A DNA stretch of 64,000 bases from CAZUCE01 sp964619265. GTDB taxonomy: Bacteria; Planctomycetota; UBA1135; GCA-002686595. The stretch spans positions 1 to 64,000 of the forward strand of contig CAZUCE010000021.1 of the NCBI GenBank assembly GCA_964619265.1, read 5' to 3'. A program made the translations under genes and the position numbers. A model generated the notes under the pieces. That model did no database searches, was not told the origin of the DNA, and saw nothing but the letters and a program-made list of their open reading frames with translations. Of this stretch, positions 49,693 to 57,245 are shown one piece after another. Within the stretch, counting starts at the first letter, position 1, and each line of letters opens with the position of its first letter.

Positions 49693-51728
49693 CAACGATC
49701 TCCGTCGCGGGCGGGGGCGCTCTCGGGCGGCCCCGTGGGCGAGGAGTCTAGGGCCCCAGCGCCCGGGCGGGGCGTCGAGCCCGAAAGTTCTAGTTCGGAA
49801 AGCCATCCCGAAGACGGATCGAAGCGGAACGCCCGGCTCACCCCCAAGGATCGGGCCAGCGCCAAATCGTCTCCGCCCAAGGAGCGAGCCGCCCAAAGCC
49901 GCGGCTCGCCGATCGGCCGCGGCAGGTGAAAACGCCTCCGGTCGATTTCGCGAGGCAGCCGCACGAACACGATGGCGCGCTCCTCGCTGGAAGTGGCCTG
50001 CTCGAGCGCCGTCCAGGGCGCGCGCCTGGCCGTGGCTTCCCGCTCGGCCGCGCGCAGCTGGGTGGCCACCAGCAGGGTCCCCGCCAGCAGCCCCCCCGCG
50101 CTCACCCCGCGCAGGATGAGCGCCTCTCCACCGCGCCCCCCCTGCCGCCGGCCCAGCTCCTCGGCACCGGCCACCGCCAGCAAGGCAAGCGGCACAACGC
50201 TCTCGACCCAGTACAAAGGGCCGGCCCACGGCACACCGTGGAACTTGAGAAGCGCGTAGAACCCGATGAGTCCCAGGGGCAGTCCGGCGCGTTCGAGCGC
50301 TTGCCTGAGGGGCCCGGAAAGCCCCATCGCCATCCACAGCAAGCCGGGTGCGAGGCCGAGCCACCAGACGTCGAGACGCGTGAGGTTGTAAAGCGAGTTT
50401 GGGAGGGCGGTTGCCGAATTGACCAGCCCCCAGCGATCGTTGGGCGAAACTTCCCGCGCGTACAGGGCGTAGGCCGTGTCCAACCATGAACCGGTGGTCG
50501 CGTGATTGAAGGCGGCGAAAAAGGCCATCGCCGGAAGGCAAGCGAGCAACGCAAGTCCGATCGACGGAACGGCACGAACGCCGCGCCGAGAAATCGAGAT
50601 CGCCACCAGCCACAGGGCCAGCACAACCCCGGTCCCCGGGCGCACGAGCACACAGGCCGACAACGCCAGTCCGGCGAGCGCTGCGAACGGAAGGGCTCGG
50701 CGCGGCCGATCCCCTCCGGCTGCTTCGAGCCCTGCAAACGTCGCTGCGGTAGCCGCGAGCGCCAGCGGCAGCGAGCTGGTGTGCGAGAGATGCGTAACTC
50801 CAATGGCGACAACCATCGGCGAAGCGCTGGCCCAGATCGAGACGGTCCCTGGACGTCGCGCGCCCAAGCCGCGGGCGACGAGATACGCGAGCGCCGGAGT
50901 GAACAGCTGCCCCAGCCGCGTCATCAGCACGGGCCAACCGAGCCAAACCCCGGGCGTCAGCCACAGGGCGTGGCCGGGCGGGTACTTCGCGAAGACCCGC
51001 TCGCCCGCGTAGATCTGTCGCGCCGGGAAGAACGCATCCAGAGGCGATCCAGCCAGCGTCATGTGGCCGCTCGCAAACAAGCGCGCCTGAAACAAGTAGG
51101 CCCGGCCATCGTTGGTGAGCGGCTCGCCGTGCAGCGCCCACTGGGCAAGCAGCTCGCTCAAAGAAGCCAACCCGAGGCCCGCCAGGCCCAGCCACAGCCA
51201 GGGCGTGACCGTTCGGACCGCGGAGGCCGTGGCGAGTTCCTCTTCATGCCGGGGACCGCGGCCTGTCGCGGTCCGTCTGCCCCAGCTCAAGAGCCCGGCC
51301 CAAACCAGCAGACCTGCCCCCCATCCGCGAAGCGCATGGGTCACGTCAAGCCGAGTCTCCGCGCCGATCGCGCTGCGTTCGGCCACGAACAGGAGCAGGC
51401 CAGGGTCGAACGCCAAAAACAACGCGAGCCCGAATCCGAGCGTCCACCCGATTCGCGCGATCCCCCTGCTCGCCCAACTGCGGGCGAGCGCCGCGCCACT
51501 CGCGAGGGCCAGCGCGCAGGCGGCCCAGCGTGCCGCTGGCAACCAGCGGCCGAGCACCTCGAGCCATCGGTCGCGGTCGACCGCGGCCAACTCCGAGCCG
51601 ACGAAGCTGAAGGTGAACACCGGCGGCCGGTCCAGGCCGGTCGCCGCTGGATCCAAAAACTCCGCCCGCAGCAGGAGTAGAGCGAGGCCGGCCGCGGCCA
51701 GCGGGATCGCAAGTCGGCCGCGGTTCAT
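49692..51728 (-). CDS. Membrane glycosyltransferase, PMT/GT39-like
   Basis: This 678-residue integral membrane protein has about 12 hydrophobic segments. Between early spans it has N-D-G-R-A-Y-L-F-Q-A and K-Y-P-P-G-H-A-L-W, the loop pattern of dolichyl-phosphate-mannose-type transferases and their bacterial relatives. The last about 120 residues are soluble and end in a Pro/Ser/Gly-rich tail. It is the first gene of the three-gene glycosyltransferase operon. The ATG at 51728 was chosen because upstream sequence is Arg/Gly-rich and overlaps the divergent sulfatase region. Donor and acceptor are unknown. Confidence 0.8.
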   Translation of the reverse strand: MNRGRLAIPLAAAGLALLLLRAEFLDPAATGLDRPPVFTFSFVGSELAAVDRDRWLEVLGRWLPAARWAACALALASGAALARSWASRGIARIGWTLGFGLALFLAFDPGLLLFVAERSAIGAETRLDVTHALRGWGAGLLVWAGLLSWGRRTATGRGPRHEEELATASAVRTVTPWLWLGLAGLGLASLSELLAQWALHGEPLTNDGRAYLFQARLFASGHMTLAGSPLDAFFPARQIYAGERVFAKYPPGHALWLTPGVWLGWPVLMTRLGQLFTPALAYLVARGLGARRPGTVSIWASASPMVVAIGVTHLSHTSSLPLALAATAATFAGLEAAGGDRPRRALPFAALAGLALSACVLVRPGTGVVLALWLVAISISRRGVRAVPSIGLALLACLPAMAFFAAFNHATTGSWLDTAYALYAREVSPNDRWGLVNSATALPNSLYNLTRLDVWWLGLAPGLLWMAMGLSGPLRQALERAGLPLGLIGFYALLKFHGVPWAGPLYWVESVVPLALLAVAGAEELGRRQGGRGGEALILRGVSAGGLLAGTLLVATQLRAAEREATARRAPWTALEQATSSEERAIVFVRLPREIDRRRFHLPRPIGEPRLWAARSLGGDDLALARSLGVSRAFRFDPSSGWLSELELSGSTPRPGAGALDSSPTGPPESAPARDGDR

Positions 51729-51869
51729 GGCCTGAAGATAGAGCAGGGCCGCGGCCGCGCGGCCGGTTCGCCCGCCCGGCGTGCCGCGCCTGCTCCTCCG
51801 AATTTTGTCCGGGGCCGCCTCGAAACGCTCGGGCGCCCTGGCGCGGGCCGTATCGTTGGGAGGATCGCC

Positions 51870-53363
51870 ATGGACCATCGAATCTCCGCCCTCGCCCCGG
51901 CTCTCGGTTTCGCCGCCAGCCTGACGCTCCTCGGCCCCCTGGCCTTGAGCAGCTGCAGCCGCGGAGCCGAATCGAACCGCCTACCCGGCACGCTGCTGAT
52001 GACCGTCGATAGCCTGCGCCGGGACCACGTTTCGGCCTACGGCTACCGAAGCCCGTTTGGCAAACAGGAAGCAACCACGCCGGCGTTCGAAACCCTGGCC
52101 TCAGGCGGTGTCCTGTTCGAGAACGCCAGCAGCTCGACCTCTTGGACGCTGCCGAGTCACGCGGCGCTGTTCACCGGGCTCCCCGACCCCCTGCATGGGG
52201 TGACCGACAACGGCGCCCGGATCGCTCCTGAGCTGAAAACCCTGGCCGAGCTTCACGAGCGTGCCGGGCACGCGACGTCCGGTTCGTTCGCCGGACCGAA
52301 TCTGCATCCGGCCTTCGGCTTCGCCCAAGGCTTCGAAGACTGGCTCGACTGCTCCGCCGTCGAGCTGGACGATCAGTTGTTCGAAAACGCGGACGAGGCC
52401 GAGCCGGGTTCGTTCCTTGGAACGCACCGGGCTTCCCACGAAGCCGTGACCTCGCCACTCACCTTGGCCGCGGGAAGAGCTTTCCTGGAGGAGCGCGCCG
52501 CGGATCGCGAACCGTTCTTCCTGTTCGCTCACTGGTGGGATGCGCACTACGACTACACGCCGCCGCCCGAGTATGCCCAGCGCTTCGCCGATTCGAGCTA
52601 CCGCGGCACCTTCCGCGGCAACCATCTGGTCGAAAAGCGCCGGGCGGCTTCTCCCGCCGACGTTGTGTTCCTGAAGAGTCTCTATGACGCGGAGATCCGC
52701 TTCACCGACGACCACATCGCCGAGCTGCTCGAGGACTTGGATCGGTTTGGGCTCGCGGAGACCACGGCGGTCTGCCTGACCTCCGACCACGGCGAGGAGT
52801 TCTATGAGCACGGCCGCTGGGGCCATCAACGCACCCTCTACCGGGAGGTGCTCGAGATTCCGATGGTCCTTCGGGCCCCCGGCGTGGCCCCCGCCGGGGT
52901 GCGCGTTCGCGGTGGCGTTGGGCTCCAAGATCTCTACGCGACCTTGGCCGCAATCGCCGGACTGGACACCCCGGCCTACGTTGAGTCGCGCGACCTGGCC
53001 GAACTGTGGCGCCACCCACAGGCCCCCGGAAACCCAACCTTCGCGCACCTCGACGTTCCCTTGCGCGAAGTGCGCTCGTCCACCTGGACCACGGAACGCT
53101 ACAAGGCCAGCTACGACCACATCTCCGAGCAGGGCTGGGTTTACGACCTCGAATTGGATCCGGGCGAACGCAATCCAAAAGCCCTCCGCATCCCGCCGGA
53201 ACAGCCCGGCCCCGCCGGGGCTGCTCTGTCCGAACTGCTGGCCGAACTGGTCCGCCAAGACAGCGTCGCCGATTCCATCCCCGGATCCGACTCGCGCAGC
53301 TCAGGGGAGATGAGCGCCGATCTGCGCAAGCGACTCGAGGCTGCCGGATACCTCTCGAAGTGA
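51870..53363 (+). CDS. Sulfatase-superfamily lipoprotein with Thr at the nucleophile position
   Basis: This 497-residue protein is a lipoprotein (lipobox L-S-S-C, Cys29) with the alkaline phosphatase-like sulfatase fold: metal-binding D-S-L-R-R-D at 47-52, C-terminal T-S-D-H-G-E-E-F-Y and W-G-H-Q. The signature that holds formylglycine in true sulfatases (C/S-x-P-S-R) reads T93-L-P-S-H97, so neither the modifiable Cys/Ser nor the Arg is present. Threonine serves as nucleophile in phosphoethanolamine/lipoteichoic acid-type transferases and phosphodiesterases of this superfamily. It may therefore be a phospho-transferase or -hydrolase rather than a sulfatase. Its stop overlaps the GTG of the next gene. 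Confidence 0.82.
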   Translation: MDHRISALAPALGFAASLTLLGPLALSSCSRGAESNRLPGTLLMTVDSLRRDHVSAYGYRSPFGKQEATTPAFETLASGGVLFENASSSTSWTLPSHAALFTGLPDPLHGVTDNGARIAPELKTLAELHERAGHATSGSFAGPNLHPAFGFAQGFEDWLDCSAVELDDQLFENADEAEPGSFLGTHRASHEAVTSPLTLAAGRAFLEERAADREPFFLFAHWWDAHYDYTPPPEYAQRFADSSYRGTFRGNHLVEKRRAASPADVVFLKSLYDAEIRFTDDHIAELLEDLDRFGLAETTAVCLTSDHGEEFYEHGRWGHQRTLYREVLEIPMVLRAPGVAPAGVRVRGGVGLQDLYATLAAIAGLDTPAYVESRDLAELWRHPQAPGNPTFAHLDVPLREVRSSTWTTERYKASYDHISEQGWVYDLELDPGERNPKALRIPPEQPGPAGAALSELLAELVRQDSVADSIPGSDSRSSGEMSADLRKRLEAAGYLSK

Positions 53364-54175
53364 ACGATCCGGACGATCCCGTCACCGCAGCCCTGGAGCG
53401 AGCGTTCGAGGCGCTCGATGCAGGCGACCCCGAGGCACTCGCGTGCGAGCTAATGAACTGGCCGAAGCTCGGCGTCGAAGATCCGCTGGCCTTCGTGTTT
53501 ACCGTGCACGTAGAGCTGCTGCGAGGCGAATGGAAGGCCGCCGCGCGGCGACTGGAGCTCGCCCGCGCCAGCGTCTCTCAAGCGGAACCAGAGCTGTTCG
53601 CGGTCGCTGGCGAATTCGCACTGTGCACGTGGCGAGCTGATCAGGCAATCGACGAGTTCCGCCGTGCACTCGAGCTGGAACCACGTGCAGATCTGCATTT
53701 GCGCCTTGCGCTCGCGTTCGACCTGCTGGATCGGCCGGAGGAAGCTGAGCGATGCTTGGAGCAGGCGCGCGCACTCGAACCCGTCCAGTTCGCAAACGTC
53801 AGGCACTACAACGTCGATCGATTCGAGGCGCTCGTCGTTGAAGCTGCTGAGCGCTTGCCGGAGTCCTTTCGAGCTGTGCTCGAGGAAGTCGCCGTCGTGC
53901 TCGATCCGGTTCCACGCGCCGAGCTCGCCAGCGGCCGTGAGGCCGAAACACCCCCCGATCTGCTCGGACTGTTTGTGGGAGCCTCCGCCCTCGAACGGTC
54001 GATCGAAGGGTTGCCCGAGTCGCCGGCCGTCATCTACCTCTTTCAGCGCAACCTCGAGCGTTTTTGTCGCGACGAAGATGAACTCGCCGAGCAAGTCGCC
54101 GTCACGCTCTACCACGAGCTCGGGCATGCCCTGGGGTTCGACGAAGACGGCGTCGATCGGCTCGGGCTCGCCTAG
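53360..54175 (+). CDS. TPR protein with zincin-like metallopeptidase domain (PF06262-type)
   Basis: This 271-residue protein starts at GTG within the stop of the sulfatase-like gene (GTGA). Residues 1-145 are TPR-like helices, for example A-I-D-E-F-R-R-A-L-E-L-E-P-R. The C-terminal about 120 residues match the small zincin family: L-L-G-L-F-V-G-A-S, I-Y-L-F-Q-R-N-L, and T-L-Y-H-E-L-G-H-A-L-G-F with the HExxH motif, ending D-E-D-G-V-D-R-L-G. It has no signal peptide and is predicted to be cytoplasmic. The substrate is unknown; joining TPR and zincin in one chain is the notable feature. Confidence 0.82.
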   Translation: MNDPDDPVTAALERAFEALDAGDPEALACELMNWPKLGVEDPLAFVFTVHVELLRGEWKAAARRLELARASVSQAEPELFAVAGEFALCTWRADQAIDEFRRALELEPRADLHLRLALAFDLLDRPEEAERCLEQARALEPVQFANVRHYNVDRFEALVVEAAERLPESFRAVLEEVAVVLDPVPRAELASGREAETPPDLLGLFVGASALERSIEGLPESPAVIYLFQRNLERFCRDEDELAEQVAVTLYHELGHALGFDEDGVDRLGLA

Positions 54176-54506
54176 CAGGCCGCGGTGGGTCGCCCCTCAC
54201 CGGAATGGGGATCGATCGGACCCCATGGCAAGCTGTGCCGGCGACTTGAACCAACCGGGTTCGGAGGAGCTGCCGCGCCATTCAGACCGGGCACCGGTGG
54301 GCTGCCGGCGCCCGGGCGGTCTGGGCAAAAGGCCCTGCGAAAAAACGCCGGGGTTTGTTGATCGGGTCAAACCGCGACGGGGGCGCTCCCTGGAGGTCCT
54401 CCCTGGCTGAATCGAAGAGCCAAGAACCCTGAGTTCATAAGCTAGGCCGCCACCGGATATGTTTGGCGGATCGACCGCTCCCCCACCTGAACCCCCCGGG
54501 TTTTCC
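54176..54506. other. Intergenic region, about 330 bp
   Basis: This stretch lies between the zincin gene and the propeller gene on the same strand. It is GC-rich with a somewhat AT-richer patch near 54420-54470. No gene, clear terminator or repeat is visible; it should contain the promoter of the propeller gene. Confidence 0.5.
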
Positions 54507-56954
54507 ATGCGCCATCTTCTCTGTACCGCGGCGCCTCGAATGGCCTCTGCTTGCCTCTTCGGAGTGCTCGCCGCCTCCGATCTGTCTGCCCAAGTCGGCC
54601 TCGATCTTGAGCTGATGAGCGGCGGGGGCATCGGTGAGAACCTGCTTTGGTCCGTCTCAGGGCAAGACGCCTTTTCCCCGCTGCCGAGATTGCTCGGCGT
54701 GGACTTCGGGACGATCCCCGGCGGCGTCGACCTGTACCCGTTCGGCTTTTTGCACCTCGCGCTGTCACCCTCGCTAGTGATCCTGCCTGGCCAGGCGGAC
54801 GGTTTCTACTCCCTTGCGGTTCCTGATTCTCCGAATCTGCAAGGCCTCTCGCTCTACGCCCAAGCTCTCGGTCCCGCTCTCGGCGCCCCGGCCGGCACGC
54901 TGCTGCTGTCCAACCTGGTCGAAACCCAGCTCTCGAACCAAACCCCCGTGGCACGACTCGCCCACACCCTGTGCCTTGGGGATGGCACCCTCTACACCAG
55001 TGGAATCGATGGTACTTCCGGCAAGCTGCGTTCCCTCGGTTTCATTACGGCCGGCGCGCTTCCTGTTTCGATGACCGCTTCCAACGACGGTCGCTTCGTG
55101 TGGATCGTCGACGACGCCTCCAACGAAGTGCGCAGCTTCATGGTCGATCCCCAGAGCGGGCAATTGTCCACCGGAGCCGTAGCGGCCTGCGATCCGGGCA
55201 CGAACCTGATGGCGATCGACCCGACCGGACAGGTGCTGCTCACCGGAAGTTCGAGCACCGATCGAGTTCGGACCTACCGGATCGATCTGGCGACTGGCGC
55301 GCCCGCGCCGAACTCCGTGAGCTCGGCGCCGAGCGTTTCCGATCCCGCGGATATCGCGTTCCACGCACTCGGCAAGTTCGCTTATGTGCTGTCCGGAGGC
55401 GGTCAGGAGATCCTGTCGCTGCAGATCGATCTGGTGAGTGGTTCGCTCACTCCGGTTTCGAGTGCCCCCGCGCCGACCGGCGCGAACCGCCTCCTGACCG
55501 ATGCCAAGGCCGGATTCGGCGTGGCCCTTGGGCAAAGTTCCGGGCAAATCCGGGTCTTCGAAATCGACTCGGGCAACGGCTCCTGGAACAGCCTCGGCGC
55601 CGGTCCAGCCGGATTGAACGGCGGAATCGGCGCCGCCGAAATCGTCGACCTCGACGGCGAGCGCTTCCTCTACGCCGACGAGCCGGCTTTGGCTCAACTC
55701 TCGATTTTCCGAATCGACACAAACAGCGGCGTGCTGCTTCCCCAGCAAGGCCTCTTCCACGGCAGCACCTGGAGCGACCTAGCTTGGGACGGTGGCGCCG
55801 GCCGCTTGATCGTTACCGATGTTGCGGAGAACAACCTGCTGATCTTCCGGCTGAACGATCAAGGAGCCCTGATCCAAGAGTCGAGCCTACGCACGCGGCA
55901 GACGCCCATTGCGATCGGTCTGGCCAGCGGCCTGGAACCCCTGGAATTCACGACGCGTTCGCTGTTTGTGGCCCACGAGGAATCGAGCGAGCTGCGCGCG
56001 TTCCAGGTCCTCGGTCCGAATGCCCTGGTCCTGGACCTGGGAGGCGGAGTGTTCCCGACGCAATCCGGTCCGGTCTCCGTGGCTCTGTCGCCGGCTGGCG
56101 ACTTGGCGGTCACCAGCGATTTCGAAGGCAACGGCCTGACCAGCTTTCCAGCCAACGTCACCCTCGGCCAGTTGGGCACGCCCACCAGTGCCCCCATCTC
56201 AAGTCCCCTAGACGTCCAGTTCGACAGCAGCGGCCGTTTCCTCTACGCAACCTCGGCCAGTACCCAGTCCGTCGAGATCTTCCGCCGGCAGTCCGGCTCG
56301 CAAATTGAGTGGGTCGGCTCGGCTGCCCTGCCGGCGAGCTCCTTCCCGTTTGGACTCACCTTGGATCCCAGTGGCCGATTCCTGTTCGTGGCCTGCGGCT
56401 TGACCAACCTCATCGAGTCCTTCGCCATCGACCCGATCACCGGACTGCTTGCGCCCCGCGGTTCGTCGCCGGTCGAGGGATCTCCGGTCGACTTGACCGT
56501 CTCGCCGGACGGACGCTTCCTCTACTCGGTGCAGCAAAACCCGGGCAACCTGGAAGCCTTCGCCATCGACCCCTCGACCGGATTCCTGTTCAAGCTCGAC
56601 GACAATCCGGACTTCGTTTCCGGGGGAGTGGCCGCGGTAGAAATCGAGCCCTGCGGCCGCTTCCTTTACGCCGCCAGCACGACCAGCGACCGGGTTACCT
56701 TGTTTCAGCTTGATCCCGTCAATGGCCAACCCCTGACGCAGGACGGAAGTTCAGTCATCTTCTCGGTCCCCGGAGGTCCCCGCGGCCTGGCCGCCGATGC
56801 GACCGGACGCTTCCTGTTCGTTTCGCGGAATTCCGCCGACCTGATCGACACCTACGCGATCAACCCGGAGACCGGCACGCTCGACCTGCTCTCGTCGGCC
56901 AACACGGCCGGCAGCGGCCCCGGAGGCCTGGCCGCGGGCTTCGAGTTGAACTGA
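54507..56954 (+). CDS. Secreted lactonase/YVTN-like beta-propeller protein with N-terminal shared module
   Basis: This 815-residue protein has a signal peptide (about 1-29, S-A-Q). Residues about 31-142 form the beta-rich module with S-P-N-L-Q-G-L-S-L-Y-A-Q-A found in two other proteins here. The rest consists of many propeller repeats with the pattern D-P-S-G-R-F-L-F-V and F-A-I-D-P-x-T-G-x-L, as in 6-phosphogluconolactonase-like (PF10282) and YVTN propellers. There is probably more than one seven-bladed ring. An upstream ATG at 54459 would add 16 residues before the signal peptide. No catalytic assignment is possible; secreted members are often binding proteins. Confidence 0.85.
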   Translation: MRHLLCTAAPRMASACLFGVLAASDLSAQVGLDLELMSGGGIGENLLWSVSGQDAFSPLPRLLGVDFGTIPGGVDLYPFGFLHLALSPSLVILPGQADGFYSLAVPDSPNLQGLSLYAQALGPALGAPAGTLLLSNLVETQLSNQTPVARLAHTLCLGDGTLYTSGIDGTSGKLRSLGFITAGALPVSMTASNDGRFVWIVDDASNEVRSFMVDPQSGQLSTGAVAACDPGTNLMAIDPTGQVLLTGSSSTDRVRTYRIDLATGAPAPNSVSSAPSVSDPADIAFHALGKFAYVLSGGGQEILSLQIDLVSGSLTPVSSAPAPTGANRLLTDAKAGFGVALGQSSGQIRVFEIDSGNGSWNSLGAGPAGLNGGIGAAEIVDLDGERFLYADEPALAQLSIFRIDTNSGVLLPQQGLFHGSTWSDLAWDGGAGRLIVTDVAENNLLIFRLNDQGALIQESSLRTRQTPIAIGLASGLEPLEFTTRSLFVAHEESSELRAFQVLGPNALVLDLGGGVFPTQSGPVSVALSPAGDLAVTSDFEGNGLTSFPANVTLGQLGTPTSAPISSPLDVQFDSSGRFLYATSASTQSVEIFRRQSGSQIEWVGSAALPASSFPFGLTLDPSGRFLFVACGLTNLIESFAIDPITGLLAPRGSSPVEGSPVDLTVSPDGRFLYSVQQNPGNLEAFAIDPSTGFLFKLDDNPDFVSGGVAAVEIEPCGRFLYAASTTSDRVTLFQLDPVNGQPLTQDGSSVIFSVPGGPRGLAADATGRFLFVSRNSADLIDTYAINPETGTLDLLSSANTAGSGPGGLAAGFELN

Positions 56955-57245
56955 TCGGTGACCGGCGCCCCGCACGATCCGCCTGATCGCTGAGCCCTCC
57001 GGAGCCGCGATCGGCGGCGCAGGGCAGTGCTGAGCCATCGGCGCCTCCGGGACTGGCCTGCTTGCCGGTCCGAGAAAGGTGGCTTCCAGGGGCCGCAGCA
57101 GGCTCCCAAGCCGGCTCCGACCATGGATTGCCCAGGGTCCGATTGACGCTCCCCCCCTGCGTCCGGACCATGGCTCGCCCTTCGTCCGAGGATTCCTCCC
57201 GGACGCCGGCAACCAGACAAAGAAGAAGGCCTCCAACCGCCCGTC

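Noticed and set aside
48115..51195. A single 1026-residue frame covering one membrane transferase and part of the next gene
   Set aside because: Its upstream half is Arg/Gly-rich shadow sequence antisense-like in composition and overlaps the real PMT-like gene; the ATG at 49692 with the ATGA overlap is the true start.
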